64,000 bases of DNA. Source: Sporosarcina sp. P34 (GTDB taxonomy: Bacteria > Bacillota > Bacilli > Bacillales_A > Planococcaceae). The stretch covers positions 344,188 to 408,187 of the forward strand of contig NZ_PDZC01000003.1 of assembly GCF_002743375.1 (NCBI RefSeq). The letters run 5' to 3'. Shown piece after piece: positions 34,602 to 46,177 of this stretch (position 1 is the first letter of the stretch; each line of letters starts with the position of its first letter). The notes beneath the pieces are model-generated. The model was given only the letters and a program-made list of their open reading frames with translations, was not told where the DNA came from and searched no databases. Both the position numbers and the translations under genes were made by a program.

Positions 34602-35600
34602 ATGGATGAACGCATACTGACGAATGAAGCGACGGATTTTGATGAAAGTTTTGAACAATCATTACGCCCGCAATTATTGCAACAATATATCGGTCAGCAG
34701 CAGGCGAAAGATAACTTATCCATCTTTATCGAAGCGGCAAAAAAACGGGAAGAATGTTTGGATCATGTGTTGCTGTATGGTCCTCCTGGGCTTGGAAAGA
34801 CAACGCTCGCTACGGTCATCGGCAATGAAATGGGTGTCAATGTCCGCATGACGAGTGGCCCTGCAATTGAACGTCCGGGTGACTTGGCGGCAGTGGTATC
34901 TTCATTGGAGCCGGGTGACGTGTTGTTTATCGATGAAATCCATCGGCTGAACCGCGCCATTGAAGAAGTGTTGTATCCAGCGATGGAAGATTTCTGTCTC
35001 GACATCATGGTTGGAAAAGGTCCAACAGCGCGTTCTGTGCGACTGGATTTGCCGCCGTTTACATTAATTGGCGCGACGACGCGTGCTGGGGCATTGTCTG
35101 CACCGTTACGTGACCGCTTCGGTGTACCGCTTAGACTAGAGTATTATGAAGTGGAATCATTGACCGAGATCGTGATTCGTAGTGCCAGTTTGTTTGACGT
35201 GGACATCGATCCGCAAGCAGCTGTAGAACTAGCGAAACGCTCTCGTGGAACGCCACGTATTGCGAATCGTCTACTGCGAAGAGTGCGCGATTACGCACAA
35301 GTCCGCGGTAACGGAATCATTACGCTTTCCATTGCGCAGGAAGCACTTAATATGCTTCAAGTAGATCATCATGGACTCGATCAAATCGATCATCAGTTGC
35401 TCCATAGCATGATCGAACGGTTCCGTGGCGGTCCTGTCGGTATTGATACGCTCGCAGCGAGTATTGGCGAGGAGTCCGTAACGATCGAAGACGTCTATGA
35501 GCCGTATTTATTACAAATGGGATTTATTCAACGTACATCAAGGGGGCGGATGGCGACGGAAAAGGCTTACGAGCATTTCGGCTATCCGCTTCCTGAATGA
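34602..35600 (+). CDS. ruvB: Holliday junction branch migration ATPase RuvB
   Basis: A 332-residue AAA+ motor that drives branch migration with RuvA. Walker [10 protein letters not shown], Walker [11 protein letters not shown], sensor [10 protein letters not shown] and the winged-helix C-terminal domain ([16 protein letters not shown]) are present. ATG at 34602 with GGAGGTGG at 34588-34595 gives the family length; the upstream in-frame ATG at 34587 lies before the ribosome site. Confidence 0.97.
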   Translation: MDERILTNEATDFDESFEQSLRPQLLQQYIGQQQAKDNLSIFIEAAKKREECLDHVLLYGPPGLGKTTLATVIGNEMGVNVRMTSGPAIERPGDLAAVVSSLEPGDVLFIDEIHRLNRAIEEVLYPAMEDFCLDIMVGKGPTARSVRLDLPPFTLIGATTRAGALSAPLRDRFGVPLRLEYYEVESLTEIVIRSASLFDVDIDPQAAVELAKRSRGTPRIANRLLRRVRDYAQVRGNGIITLSIAQEALNMLQVDHHGLDQIDHQLLHSMIERFRGGPVGIDTLAASIGEESVTIEDVYEPYLLQMGFIQRTSRGRMATEKAYEHFGYPLPE

Positions 35601-35615
35601 CAGATAGGAGTTAGC

Positions 35616-36671
35616 ATGATGGAAGTAGAAGACTTTGATTTTGATTTACCGGAACAGTTAATAGCCCAAACCCCGCTTTTGGATCGCACAGCGAGCCGTT
35701 TACTTGTCATGGGACGTGAAGACGGTAGCGTGACACATAAGCATTTCCGTGATGTAGTGGATGAACTAGAATCAGGAGACTTGCTAGTGTTGAATGATAC
35801 AAAAGTATTGCCGGCGCGCTTGATCGGTACAAAAGAAGAAACCGGTGCGACGATTGAAGTGTTATTGTTAAAAGAAACAGGGGATGACCGCTGGGAAACG
35901 TTGGTCAAACCTTCCAAACGTATAAAAGTGGGTACGATCGTGACGTTTGGTGACGGCTTGTTGCAAGCGGAATGTACAGCACTTGGTGAACAAGGTGGGC
36001 GCGAGTTTAAATTTAGTTATGACGGTATTTTCTATGAGTTGCTCGATCAGCTCGGACAGATGCCGTTGCCGCCTTATATTACCGAGACGCTGGAAGATCA
36101 GACGCGTTATCAAACGGTTTTCGCAAAAGAGCGCGGCTCTGCAGCAGCACCAACAGCAGGCTTGCATTTCACGAATGAAATCTTGGATGCATTGCGTGAT
36201 AAAGGCGTTCAAATCGCTTTCATTACATTGCACGTCGGACTGGGTACATTCCGTCCCGTTAGTGTAGATTCCATTGAAGACCATACGATGCATGCGGAAT
36301 ATTATGTGATGACGGAAGAAACGGCAGCACTGGTTCGAAAGACAAAAGCTAGTGGTGGCAGCGTAGTGGCGGTGGGTACGACGTCTACTCGGACGCTTGA
36401 GACAATTGCTTCAGAGAACAATGGAGAAGTAGTCGCAGCAAGCGGCTGGACTTCCATTTTTATTTATCCCGGGTATGAGTTTAAAGCGATTGACGGGTTG
36501 GTGACGAATTTCCACTTACCTAAATCTACGTTATTGATGCTGTTGTCGGCATTTGCCGGACGTGATCATGTGATGAATGCATATGAAGAAGCAGTGAAAG
36601 AGCAGTATCGCTTTTTCAGTTTTGGGGACGCGATGTTCATCCGTCCTGCTACAAGAAAGGAACGAGGTTAA
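35616..36671 (+). CDS. queA: tRNA preQ1(34) S-adenosylmethionine ribosyltransferase-isomerase QueA
   Basis: A 351-residue enzyme that transfers and isomerises the ribosyl part of S-adenosylmethionine to preQ1-tRNA, forming epoxyqueuosine. Family motifs include [35 protein letters not shown] and [20 protein letters not shown] at 35616 or 35619 are both compatible with AGGAG at 35606-35610. Tgt, the preceding step of the same pathway, is encoded directly downstream. Confidence 0.97.
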   Translation: MMEVEDFDFDLPEQLIAQTPLLDRTASRLLVMGREDGSVTHKHFRDVVDELESGDLLVLNDTKVLPARLIGTKEETGATIEVLLLKETGDDRWETLVKPSKRIKVGTIVTFGDGLLQAECTALGEQGGREFKFSYDGIFYELLDQLGQMPLPPYITETLEDQTRYQTVFAKERGSAAAPTAGLHFTNEILDALRDKGVQIAFITLHVGLGTFRPVSVDSIEDHTMHAEYYVMTEETAALVRKTKASGGSVVAVGTTSTRTLETIASENNGEVVAASGWTSIFIYPGYEFKAIDGLVTNFHLPKSTLLMLLSAFAGRDHVMNAYEEAVKEQYRFFSFGDAMFIRPATRKERG

Positions 36672-37811
<1,140 letters not shown>

Positions 37812-37858
37812 ATCTTGTATAATAAAAAATGATGCATCAGGAAGGGGGAAAATATAGA

Positions 37859-38125
37859 ATGATGGAGCAATACGGTGGTATTTTTACACTAGTAATCATG
37901 GTAGCTATTATGTGGTTTTTACTCATTCGTCCTGCACAAAAGAGACAAAAGGCAGCGAAAGAGATGCAAACTAGTTTAAAGCGTGGAGACGAAGTAGTAA
38001 CAATCGGTGGTATTCACGGAACTGTGGATGCAGTAGATGAGACGTCTGTTTTCTTGCGTGTATCTGACACTACAGTTTTGCGTTTTGATAAGCAAGCAGT
38101 AGGCAGAGTTGTAACAGCATCATAA
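37859..38125 (+). CDS. yajC: preprotein translocase subunit YajC
   Basis: An 88-residue single-span membrane protein of the Sec-associated YajC family. One N-terminal helix (GGIFTLVIMVAIMWFLLIRP) is followed by the conserved RPAQKRQKAAKEMQTSLKRGDEVVTIGGIHGTV. GGAAGGGGG at about 37839-37847 supports ATG at 37859 (37862 is also possible); the ATG at 37829 precedes the ribosome site. It works with SecDF, which is encoded 2.8 kb downstream. Confidence 0.93.
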   Translation: MMEQYGGIFTLVIMVAIMWFLLIRPAQKRQKAAKEMQTSLKRGDEVVTIGGIHGTVDAVDETSVFLRVSDTTVLRFDKQAVGRVVTAS

Positions 38126-38127
38126 GT

Positions 38128-38171
38128 AAAAGCGGTTATCTAGTGGTATATCCTTAGATTGCCGCTTTTTT
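38128..38171 (+). terminator. intrinsic terminator after yajC
   Basis: AAAAGCGG at 38128-38135 pairs with CCGCTTTT at 38162-38169, extended by TTATCTA/TAGAT, followed by T residues. Confidence 0.75.
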
Positions 38172-38233
38172 ATTTGTGTACGTATAGAAAAAAGATCTGC
38201 CGGCACACTAAGTGTGAAGGAGGCAGATAGGCT

Positions 38234-38869
38234 GTGCATGAGTTACTCATCATCGGATTGCGTACGGTATTTTTATATATTTTTCTTCTTGTAATATTGC
38301 GTATAATGGGGAAACGAGAAGTCGGTGAATTGGGTGTAATAGATATCGTCGTCTTCATAATTATGGCGGAAGTAGCTGCGATGATTGTAGAATCTCCCGA
38401 TAAACCCATTATCAAAGGGATCCTGCCTATACTTCTATTGCTGATCATTCAATATATTTCGTCTATGATTTCTTTAAAAAGTAAAAAGTTTCGAGATCTA
38501 GTTGATGGAGATCCTTCGCTAATTATTCGGCATGGGGTAATCCAAGAAGAAGAGATGCGTAAACAGCGTTATAATCTCGATGACTTGTTTCAACAATTAC
38601 GCGAAAATCAAGTCGGGTCGATTCACAATGTAACGTTTGCGTATCTCGAATCTTCTGGGAATTTATCTGTATTCACAAAAGATGGGGACTTGCCGATTGT
38701 CGGACTGGTGCTCGACGGTGAAATTCAGCCCGATCATCTGGAGTTGATCGGCAAGACAGAAGAATGGTTGTTGCAAGAGTTGCATGCAAAAAACGTCACC
38801 GATTTGAGTAGGGTTTTCTATTGCTCATATGAACAAGGTCAAATAAGAGTACAATTGAAACTTGATTAA
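38234..38869 (+). CDS. DUF421 (YetF family) membrane protein
   Basis: A 211-residue protein with three N-terminal membrane segments (about 3-78) and a C-terminal cytoplasmic domain of the YetF/DUF421 type. The motif ILRIMGKREVGELGVIDIVVFIIMAEVAAMIVE is typical, and MRKQRYNLDDLFQQLRENQVGSIHNVTFAYLESSG marks the second domain. YetF-family proteins in Bacillus spores have been linked to 5AF/SpoVA-2mob-type germination effects; the function here is unknown. GTG at 38234 follows AAGGAGG. Its end overlaps the convergent spoVB gene by four bases. Confidence 0.88.
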   Translation: MHELLIIGLRTVFLYIFLLVILRIMGKREVGELGVIDIVVFIIMAEVAAMIVESPDKPIIKGILPILLLLIIQYISSMISLKSKKFRDLVDGDPSLIIRHGVIQEEEMRKQRYNLDDLFQQLRENQVGSIHNVTFAYLESSGNLSVFTKDGDLPIVGLVLDGEIQPDHLELIGKTEEWLLQELHAKNVTDLSRVFYCSYEQGQIRVQLKLD

Positions 38870-40383
38870 TAGCGTTTAACTAAATTCCGTAGCATGACAA
38901 AGTCTTGTGTTTTGATTTGTCTTGTTAGTAATAATAAAGCGAACAGTATGCCGGACGTAATGGCGCATTCGATAAATAAATGATGCGAACCGATAGGTAT
39001 GAAAATCGGGCGGATGATGACGGTTAGCAAGAATACGATATAGGTCATCGCGAACATCGAAAATCCAGTGGCAGTCGATTTGTTTTGACGGAGTGTGGCA
39101 ATGTGCAGGAAAGATGTAACAAGTACACCGAAACCGATTGCGAGAACTGCGCCAGTTTCTTGAAGTCCTGGTTGAGACGCCAAGATGAACATCACCGCAA
39201 GTTTTGCAATCCCTCCGTAGACCGAGTTCATCATGCCAGCTTTCGCATCGCCCGTCGCTTGTAAAATCGAGTAGAGTGGACTTTGAATATAATAAAAGAA
39301 GAAGATCGGTGCAAGCAATGTCATATAGCTGCCGCCATCTACAATGTGAAACAGTTTTTCAGCAAGTGCTTGCCCGTGCATATAGAAAACAGTAGCCGCA
39401 AATGCGCCCGTTAAGGCGGATAAACGCAATGCTAAATGAATACGTTCTTGCAACTTTTTGACGTTGCTAGATGCGGCTGCGCCACTGACCGCTGGAACGA
39501 GCACGACAGATAATGCATACGGAATGAATGCGGGAAACAATAAAAGCGGAATAAGTACCCCGGAAATGACTCCATACAAGGATGTTGCGGCTACTGTTCC
39601 GACGCCTGCCATAGAGAGGGCGCGTAAAAAGATGATAGGCTCGAGGAACCATGTGAACGTCCCGAATAGACGACTGCCTGACGACGGAAGTGCCACTTCA
39701 AGAATGGGCTCCATCGGATAGCGCGGTTGTTTTTTTTGTGGCTTCGGTTCTTTCTTTTGCTGCTGACGGTATTTGTACAGAAGATAAAGTACCGATACGA
39801 CTTCAGCGAGGAATGTCACCGCCATAGCATATGCTGCATTCATCATCGGATCTTCAGGAGCTAGAATGTACGGAAGCATCCATGTGATCAATAAAATCCG
39901 GAAGATTTGTTCGATGACTTGTGCCCAGGCAGTTTCTTCAATACGGGAAATCCCTTGGAAATATCCTCTGATTAACCCACCAAGTGAAGCGATAGGTACG
40001 ATGGCGAGGGCTACATACAACGCAGTGGCAGTCGCGCTGTTACCGAGTAAAGTCCCAGCTAGGAAAGGAATAAACAGAATACTTGCGGGAATGAAGACTG
40101 CACCGGATAAAATGGTGATAAATGTGGCGGTTCTCATAACTTGTCGTAACTGTACCGTACCACCTTGCGCTTTTATTTCCGCTATGACTTTCGCAATCGC
40201 AATAGGTACACCAAGCTGTACTAAGGATAGGAAAAAGATGAACGCCGGGTATGCGGTCATATAGATCCCGACGGTTTCTTCTCCTGCAACCCGCATAAAT
40301 TGAATTCGATAGACGAAGCCGAGTAATTTTGATAAAAACACGGCCGCCATCAAAAAGATCGTCCCCCGAATAAATGATGACAC
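38866..40383 (-). CDS. spoVB: SpoVB-like oligosaccharide flippase (MOP superfamily)
   Basis: A 505-residue polytopic membrane protein with about 14 membrane segments, of the polysaccharide transporter/MurJ-like group. FIRGTIFLMAAVFLSKLLGFVYRIQFMRVAGEE is the usual start. In B. subtilis SpoVB is required for spore cortex synthesis and lies in the same neighbourhood. GTG at 40383 (MSSFIRG) is preferred because AAGGAG lies just upstream on the minus strand; an in-frame ATG at 40410 precedes that site. It overlaps yetF tail-to-tail. Confidence 0.88.
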   Translation of the reverse strand: MSSFIRGTIFLMAAVFLSKLLGFVYRIQFMRVAGEETVGIYMTAYPAFIFFLSLVQLGVPIAIAKVIAEIKAQGGTVQLRQVMRTATFITILSGAVFIPASILFIPFLAGTLLGNSATATALYVALAIVPIASLGGLIRGYFQGISRIEETAWAQVIEQIFRILLITWMLPYILAPEDPMMNAAYAMAVTFLAEVVSVLYLLYKYRQQQKKEPKPQKKQPRYPMEPILEVALPSSGSRLFGTFTWFLEPIIFLRALSMAGVGTVAATSLYGVISGVLIPLLLFPAFIPYALSVVLVPAVSGAAASSNVKKLQERIHLALRLSALTGAFAATVFYMHGQALAEKLFHIVDGGSYMTLLAPIFFFYYIQSPLYSILQATGDAKAGMMNSVYGGIAKLAVMFILASQPGLQETGAVLAIGFGVLVTSFLHIATLRQNKSTATGFSMFAMTYIVFLLTVIIRPIFIPIGSHHLFIECAITSGILFALLLLTRQIKTQDFVMLRNLVKRY

Positions 40384-40465
40384 CCTACACCACTCCTTCT
40401 GATTTGCCACGTTTTCGGATTTACTATGAATGCTTGTGCAAAACCCAAATATAGTTAAGTGTATG

Positions 40466-40474
40466 TGATATAAT
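40466..40474 (+). promoter_or_regulatory. extended -10 promoter of comN
   Basis: TGATATAAT at 40466-40474 is a perfect extended -10 element. It includes the ATG at 40473 of the longest open frame, which therefore cannot be the start codon of comN. Confidence 0.55.
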
Positions 40475-40514
40475 GAAGTTTATTCCGGAACTATTCACGA
40501 GGGGGGAAGTGGCA

Positions 40515-40826
40515 TTGGAACAACAGTGGACAGATTTGTACAGACAGTTGCTCCCTGCACTAGAAAGCAAAAAGCAAGAATTGACGTTTTATGGCTACTC
40601 GGAGATTACGGAAGAAGATTTACTGAAATATTTAGTGGAAAAGAAGTGGCGGAAAAAAGAAATTTCTGCGATGCGTTCGTATGAAATGATTGCAGATGTT
40701 TTGGCAATTACTGCGGCACAGTTCATGACCCATACGCAAACAGAAGCTCAACGAAACAGTGAAGACGTGTTGGAATTGAGTAAAGAAGAATGGTCTGTGT
40801 TATTTTCGCCCAAAAAAATGGATTGA
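40515..40826 (+). CDS. comN: ComN-like post-transcriptional regulator
   Basis: A 103-residue small protein of the post-transcriptional regulator family. B. subtilis ComN (YrzD) lies in the same place upstream of secDF and controls stability or localisation of comE mRNA. The segment LTFYGYSEITEEDLLKYLVEKKWRKKEI is the conserved core. TTG at 40515 with GAGGGGGG 8 bases upstream is chosen; the longer frame from 40473 starts inside a -10 promoter element. Given the pilus locus, a competence link is plausible but not shown. Confidence 0.8.
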   Translation: MEQQWTDLYRQLLPALESKKQELTFYGYSEITEEDLLKYLVEKKWRKKEISAMRSYEMIADVLAITAAQFMTHTQTEAQRNSEDVLELSKEEWSVLFSPKKMD

Positions 40827-40851
40827 TTTGCAATTCTTATCATGAAGTATT

Positions 40852-40880
40852 TGACACGGACAACCTACTGTTTCATAATT
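40852..40880 (+). promoter_or_regulatory. promoter of secDF
   Basis: TTGACA at 40852-40857 and CATAAT at 40875-40880 with 17-base spacing, a near-consensus sigma-A promoter 76 bases upstream of the secDF start. Confidence 0.7.
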
Positions 40881-40956
40881 GGTATGTTGTACAATGAGAG
40901 AAGAAAGTACATAACAGGTGCTATGCCGCTCTAGTATATGAGGGGGAAAAGGAAAT

Positions 40957-43224
40957 ATGAAAAACAGAGGAAGGATCGTCGCGTTTTTGCTGCTTATCGT
41001 CATTTTGGCATCAACGATATTTTCCACGACGAGTCCGATTTTAAAAGATGTCAAGCTAGGTCTTGACTTGCAGGGTGGTTTCGAGGTTCTTTACCAAGTG
41101 GAACCATTGAAAGAAGGACAAAAGATTACGGAGTCGACGGTTGCCGATACCGCTCGTGCATTGACGAATCGTATTGACGTGCTCGGTGTAAATGAACCAA
41201 GCATTCAAATCGAATCAAACAACCGAATCCGAGTACAGCTTGCAGGGGTAGAAGATCAGAAAACTGCCCGCGAATTATTATCCACTCAAGCCAATCTTTC
41301 CTTCCGTAATGCGGATGACGAATTGATGCTAGACGGTAATGATTTGAAAGCAGGTAAAGCAAAAGCCAATTTCGATGAAAATAACAATCCTGTTGTTACA
41401 TTAGAAATGAAAGATCCAAATAAATTTGGAGAAGTAACATCTGAAATTGCAGCCATGAAGCCAAACAACGTGCTAGTTATTTGGATGGACTTCATTGAAG
41501 GTGAAAACTCCTTTGCTGAAGAAGCTGCAAAACCGGACCCCGCATTTATTTCGGCTCCGTATGTTGCTAGCACAATCAACTCTTCAAATGTCGAAATTTC
41601 AGGAAACTTCACTATTGAAGAGACGAAAAACTTGGCTGGTATTTTGAACGCAGGTGCATTACCCGTTCATTTAGAGGAAATTTACTCGACTTCTGTCGGT
41701 GCACAGTTCGGTGAACAAGCGTTGGATAAAACGATATTTGCTGGAATTGTCGGGATCAGCTTAATCTTTATCTTTATGGTACTCTATTACCGTTTGCCAG
41801 GGATTGTGGCAGTTGTCACGTTGTCTGTTTATATCTTCTTAATTTTGCTAGTGTTTACATTGATCAATGGGGTGTTGACGCTCCCTGGTATCGCAGCATT
41901 AATGCTTGGGGTCGGTATGGCAGTCGATGCCAATATTATAACCTATGAGCGGATCAAAGAAGAGTTACGTGTCGGACGATCAGTTAAAACGTCCTTTACA
42001 GCTGGAGCGAGATCTTCGTTCGCCGCAATACTCGATGCAAACGTCACGACAATTCTTGCGGCAGTCGTATTGTTCATTTTCGGGACAAGCTCGGTTAAAG
42101 GGTTCGCAACGATGCTCATTATCAGTATCTTGGTCAGTTTCCTGACAGCCGTTTGGGGATCTCGTCTATTGCTCGGACTACTCGTTCACAGTGGATACCT
42201 TGACAATAAAGTTGGCTGGTTCGGATTGAACAAAAAACATGTTCATTCAGCAGATGAAGGCTATGAAACACTTGATCTCACAACCAAATTCGACCGTTTC
42301 GATTTCGTTCATTCAAGAAAACGTTTCTATACACTCTCTATTATCCTATTGATTGTCGGTGCGATTATGCTTGGCGTCTTCAAGCTCAACTTGGGGATTG
42401 ACTTTGCTGGTGGTACACGTGTGGAAATACTTGCTGAACAACAGCTAGATGAGACGGAAGTAACGAATCTTCTTGAAGACATCGGCCACCCAACGTCTGA
42501 CGTCGTCATTTCAGGCGATGCAAAGAACATTGCGGTTGCACGATATAAAGAAGACTTCACGCAAGAAGAAGTCAATAAGATCAAAAAAGAGTTATCTGAA
42601 ACATTTGGTTCAGAGCCGAACGTTTCAACAGTTTCCAATAAGGTAGGTAAAGAGCTCGTGCGTAATGCGATTTATGCACTTGGATTTGCGGCTATTGGGA
42701 TTATCATCTATGTAGCGTTACGTTTTGAATGGCGCATGGGTCTGGCAGCGATTATTGGTTTACTACATGACGCGTTCTTCATGATTGCCGTCTTTAGTAT
42801 TTTGCGGCTCGAAGTAGACATCACATTCATTGCGGCGGTACTGACGATTGTCGGTTACTCCATTAACGATACGATCGTCACCTTTGACAGAATACGTGAG
42901 AACTTGAACCGTTCGAAACATATTAGCGAAGAAAAAGAATTAGCAACGATTGTCAATAAATCATTGCGGCAGACGCTTGGCCGTTCGGTTAACACCGTTC
43001 TGACAGTAATCTTCGTTGTAGTGGCATTAATGGCGCTCGGTGCAGAATCGATTCGACCGTTCTCCATCGCATTATTGATCGGTTTGCTTGCAGGTACGTA
43101 TTCTTCCATCTTCATCTCTGCGCAACTTTGGTTCGATTTAAAGAAAAAGCAAATTTTGAAGAGTGGCGGATTAAAAGTAGAAAAAGAGAAAAAACAATGG
43201 GGCTCAGACGAACCGGTTGTGTAA
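40957..43224 (+). CDS. secDF: fused protein translocase subunit SecDF
   Basis: A 755-residue RND-type membrane protein with 12 predicted membrane segments, using the proton gradient to complete Sec export. SecD half: membrane helix 1, the motif DLKLGLDLQGGFEVLYQV-type start, the P1 domain and GGAMAVDANIITYERIKEE-like LGVGMAVDANIITYERI. SecF half from about residue 450: LGIDFAGGTRVEIL and GYSINDTIVTFDRIREN. Fusion of SecD and SecF is the rule in Bacillus and relatives. It has its own promoter and terminator. Confidence 0.97.
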   Translation: MKNRGRIVAFLLLIVILASTIFSTTSPILKDVKLGLDLQGGFEVLYQVEPLKEGQKITESTVADTARALTNRIDVLGVNEPSIQIESNNRIRVQLAGVEDQKTARELLSTQANLSFRNADDELMLDGNDLKAGKAKANFDENNNPVVTLEMKDPNKFGEVTSEIAAMKPNNVLVIWMDFIEGENSFAEEAAKPDPAFISAPYVASTINSSNVEISGNFTIEETKNLAGILNAGALPVHLEEIYSTSVGAQFGEQALDKTIFAGIVGISLIFIFMVLYYRLPGIVAVVTLSVYIFLILLVFTLINGVLTLPGIAALMLGVGMAVDANIITYERIKEELRVGRSVKTSFTAGARSSFAAILDANVTTILAAVVLFIFGTSSVKGFATMLIISILVSFLTAVWGSRLLLGLLVHSGYLDNKVGWFGLNKKHVHSADEGYETLDLTTKFDRFDFVHSRKRFYTLSIILLIVGAIMLGVFKLNLGIDFAGGTRVEILAEQQLDETEVTNLLEDIGHPTSDVVISGDAKNIAVARYKEDFTQEEVNKIKKELSETFGSEPNVSTVSNKVGKELVRNAIYALGFAAIGIIIYVALRFEWRMGLAAIIGLLHDAFFMIAVFSILRLEVDITFIAAVLTIVGYSINDTIVTFDRIRENLNRSKHISEEKELATIVNKSLRQTLGRSVNTVLTVIFVVVALMALGAESIRPFSIALLIGLLAGTYSSIFISAQLWFDLKKKQILKSGGLKVEKEKKQWGSDEPVV

Positions 43225-43245
43225 TACGTTTGAACCATATTCAAG

Positions 43246-43277
43246 GCAGGGTATACTTCGGTATATCCTGCTTTTTT
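43246..43277 (+). terminator. intrinsic terminator after secDF with TTCG tetraloop
   Basis: GCAGGGTATAC at 43246-43256 pairs with GTATATCCTGC at 43261-43271 (one G-U) around a stable TTCG loop, followed by six T residues. Confidence 0.92.
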
Positions 43278-43296
43278 GAATGGAGGAACGATCACT

Positions 43297-43653
43297 ATGA
43301 AATTTCAGTGGACGGTTTTAGTCGGTTTGTTATTTGCTGTGTTGATCGCATTATTTGCAGTTTTTAATGTAGAATCTGTTCCGGTTAATTATTTCTTTGG
43401 TACAGAGATGATTCCGCTTGTATTAATTATTCTTGGGTCAGCGTTGCTTGGTGCGATTATTAGTGGGTTCTTTGCTATTTATAAGTCCTATCGAAGTGGA
43501 CGACGTGTGAAGGAATTGGAGAAGCAGTTGCAATTGAAGGAGAGGGAATTGACTGCGCAGCAAAGACAGATGCAAGAGATGGAGGAGCGAATCGATGCCT
43601 TGACGGAGCCACCGTTAGTTGAGGCATCGATTGTTCCACCGAGAGAAGTTTAG
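43297..43653 (+). CDS. LapA-domain membrane protein
   Basis: A 118-residue protein with two N-terminal membrane helices (about 5-25 and 38-60) separated by FNVESVPVNYFFG, then a coiled coil (RRVKELEKQLQLKERELTAQQRQMQE, about 68-105) and a short Pro-rich end. This is the lipopolysaccharide-assembly-protein-A (LapA/YciS) domain layout; B. subtilis YrvD lies at the same position between secDF and recJ. Function in Gram-positives is unknown. ATG at 43297 follows GGAGG; the in-frame ATG at 43276 is upstream of it. Confidence 0.85.
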   Translation: MKFQWTVLVGLLFAVLIALFAVFNVESVPVNYFFGTEMIPLVLIILGSALLGAIISGFFAIYKSYRSGRRVKELEKQLQLKERELTAQQRQMQEMEERIDALTEPPLVEASIVPPREV

Positions 43654-43663
43654 TAGCAAGTGG

Positions 43664-43709
43664 ACCACTGCAGTGAGTCGTATGTAGCGACTTGTTGCGG
43701 TGGTTTTTT
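43664..43709 (+). terminator. intrinsic terminator after the LapA-domain gene
   Basis: ACCACTGCA at 43664-43672 pairs with TGCGGTGGT at 43696-43704, with an inner GAGTCG/CGACT stem, followed by six T residues. Confidence 0.85.
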
Positions 43710-43832
43710 GCGTTCATTTCTACGTTTCGCTCATTGGTATGCAGTCTCCCGATGCCATCCCACTCTTTCCATCCCGTTTCCTTTTAGTCTCCCCCCACAT
43801 TAGCTATAATAAGAACAGAGGATGTGAAAGCA

Positions 43833-46177
43833 TTGATACAATCAAAAAAAAGATGGCAAATCGATCGGCCAGATGAAGAACTTGTCAACCAGCTAGCAAA
43901 GGACTTGAAACTTTCTACCATGCTAACGAAAATACTTGTCGCACGCGGAATTGCTACAAGCGAACAAGCAAACGCGTACCTATATATGGATGAATCCAAC
44001 TTGCATGATCCTTTTTTATTACATGACATGCAAAAAGCCGTCGATCGCATTCAATATGCAATCGACACACAACAGCAACTTACAATATATGGAGATTATG
44101 ACTGCGATGGCGTAACAAGTGTCACGGTGCTCTTGACAGCGCTCGAACGTCTCGGTGCAAAGGTGAACTTTGCCATCCCGAACCGTTTTGAACACGGTTA
44201 CGGACCGAACAGCGACTTCTTTGCACAACTCATACAGAAGGCACAGAAGTCCTCATTACAGTCGACAACGGCATCTCAGGCATTGAGCAAGTTGCCTTCG
44301 CAAAGTCGCTTGGAATGACGATTATCGTGACGGACCACCATGAAATGGGCGACGTCCTACCTGATGCGGATGCGGTTATTCACCCGCGTCATCCGGAAGG
44401 CAAGTATCCATTCGGCGAACTCGCTGGTGTAGGTGTGGCGTTCAAACTAGCTTCTGCCTTACTTGGAGAGCCACCGCTAGACTTGTTGGAATTCGTAGCT
44501 ATCGGTACGATCGCGGACTTGGTACCGTTAGAAGATGAAAATCGGTATATGGTGAAAGAAGGAATCCGCAGATTACGCCGAACACAACGTCCTGGTATTA
44601 AGGCGTTGATGCAAGTGAGCGGTCATGAGCAGAATGCTTTATCGGAAGAAACGATCGGTTTTACGATTGGTCCCCGCCTAAATGCACCGGGAAGACTTGG
44701 TGATGCTGATCCAGCGGTTGAGTTATTAAAGGCGGAAGATGAGCAGCAAGCACTGGGAATTGCGGAAGAATTGAATGATTTGAATAAAGAACGGCAACAA
44801 TTAGTGAAACAAATCGCAAAGGAAGCGCAAGAGCAAGTGGAAGTCCGTTATGGCGATCATGTGCCTCACGTGCTAATCATTGAAGGTGAAGGCTGGAATC
44901 CAGGTGTCGTCGGCATCGTGTCATCGAGACTAACGGAGAAATACTACCGTCCTTCGATCATTTTGTCGCTCGATCGTGAAACGGGAATGGCGAAAGGTTC
45001 TGCTCGCAGTATTGAGGGCTTTGATTTGTATAAGGAACTATCGAAGAATGCATCGGTTTTGCCACACTTCGGAGGTCACGCGATGGCTGCTGGGATGTCA
45101 TTGAAAATAGAGGACGTCGAACTATTGCGTTCGAATTTGAACGAGCAGGCGAAAAAAGTATTGACGAAAGAGGATTTGCAACCTATTTTATCCATCGATG
45201 TACCGCTCGCATTGGATGAAATTGATATTGCCTCTATCGAAGCGCTGGAGAAAATCCGGCCGTTCGGAATGGGATTCCCGAAACCTGTTTTCTTATTGGA
45301 ACAGCTTGACACGATCTCTGTTCGTAAAATCGGTTCAGCGAAAGATCATTTAAAGCTTGAAATGGGTGATCACAATGAACGGCTAGATGCAATATATTTC
45401 GGTGCGGGGGCATTGGCTGACGAAATGGCACCGCAAAGTAAGCTGAGTTTAACAGGTGATTTACAGATTAATGAATGGAACGGTAATAAGAAAGCACAGT
45501 TACTTGTCGAAGATGTGAAGTGTGACGAGTGGCAGTTATTCGATTACCGCGGAATACGAGAGCCTGCTAGATGGTTACCGATGATTCCGGACCAAGCCCA
45601 ATTTATCGCGTTCAGTGAAGAAGCCATCCAATATTTTACTCCGTTTTTAAAAGATATTTCGATTGCTTTAGTTGGACGCGATACCCTTCATCCAGCTTCT
45701 GCTGTCGTATTGCTCGATATGCCTCAGGCAGAGGAACAGTTGAAGCAAGTGATGGCCGCAACGCTTGCCGACCGAGTGTATCTTCATCTGCATGTGCATG
45801 ATTCCATGTACTTTGAAAAAATGCCAGATCGCCAACAATTTGGTTGGTATTACAGCTTTTTGAAGAAACGTGAGACATTTGATATATACAATCAAATCGA
45901 TATGCTTTCCAAACATAAAGGTTGGAAAAAAGATGTGATAAAGTTTATGACAAAAGTGTTTTATGAACTAGAATTTGTTACACTAGAGAATGGTAAGGTG
46001 ACGATGCTTACTTCTGCTGGCAAACGTGATTTGGCAGAAGCGCCATCTTATAAAAAACGCCAACAGCAGATCAAACTGGAAGAGTTGTTGCTTTATGCTC
46101 CGTATCAGGACTTAAAGAACGTATTCGACTCTTTACGTGAGACGGAAGCTGTTGAGGAGGAAAAATTGTGGACTTAA
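43833..46177 (+). pseudogene. recJ: single-stranded-DNA exonuclease RecJ, interrupted by a one-base frameshift
   Basis: RecJ degrades 5' single-stranded DNA in repair and recombination. The N-terminal part (to 44318) starts MIQSKKRWQIDRPDEELV and reaches EHGYGPNSDFFAQLIQK, then goes out of frame. The second part (from 44315) begins at MTIIVTDHHEMGD and runs to the end with the DHH motif, DHHA1 motif GGHAMAAGMSL and the RecJ C-terminal domain. Reading the bases after 44240 in the next frame gives VLITVDNGISGIEQVAFAKSLGM, the expected missing segment. One G is lacking at 44239-44241 (AAGGCACAG; AAGGGCACAG would restore KGTEVLITV). It is a real mutation or a sequence error. TTG at 43833 matches the B. 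subtilis start; GTG at 43824 is an alternative. Confidence 0.85.
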
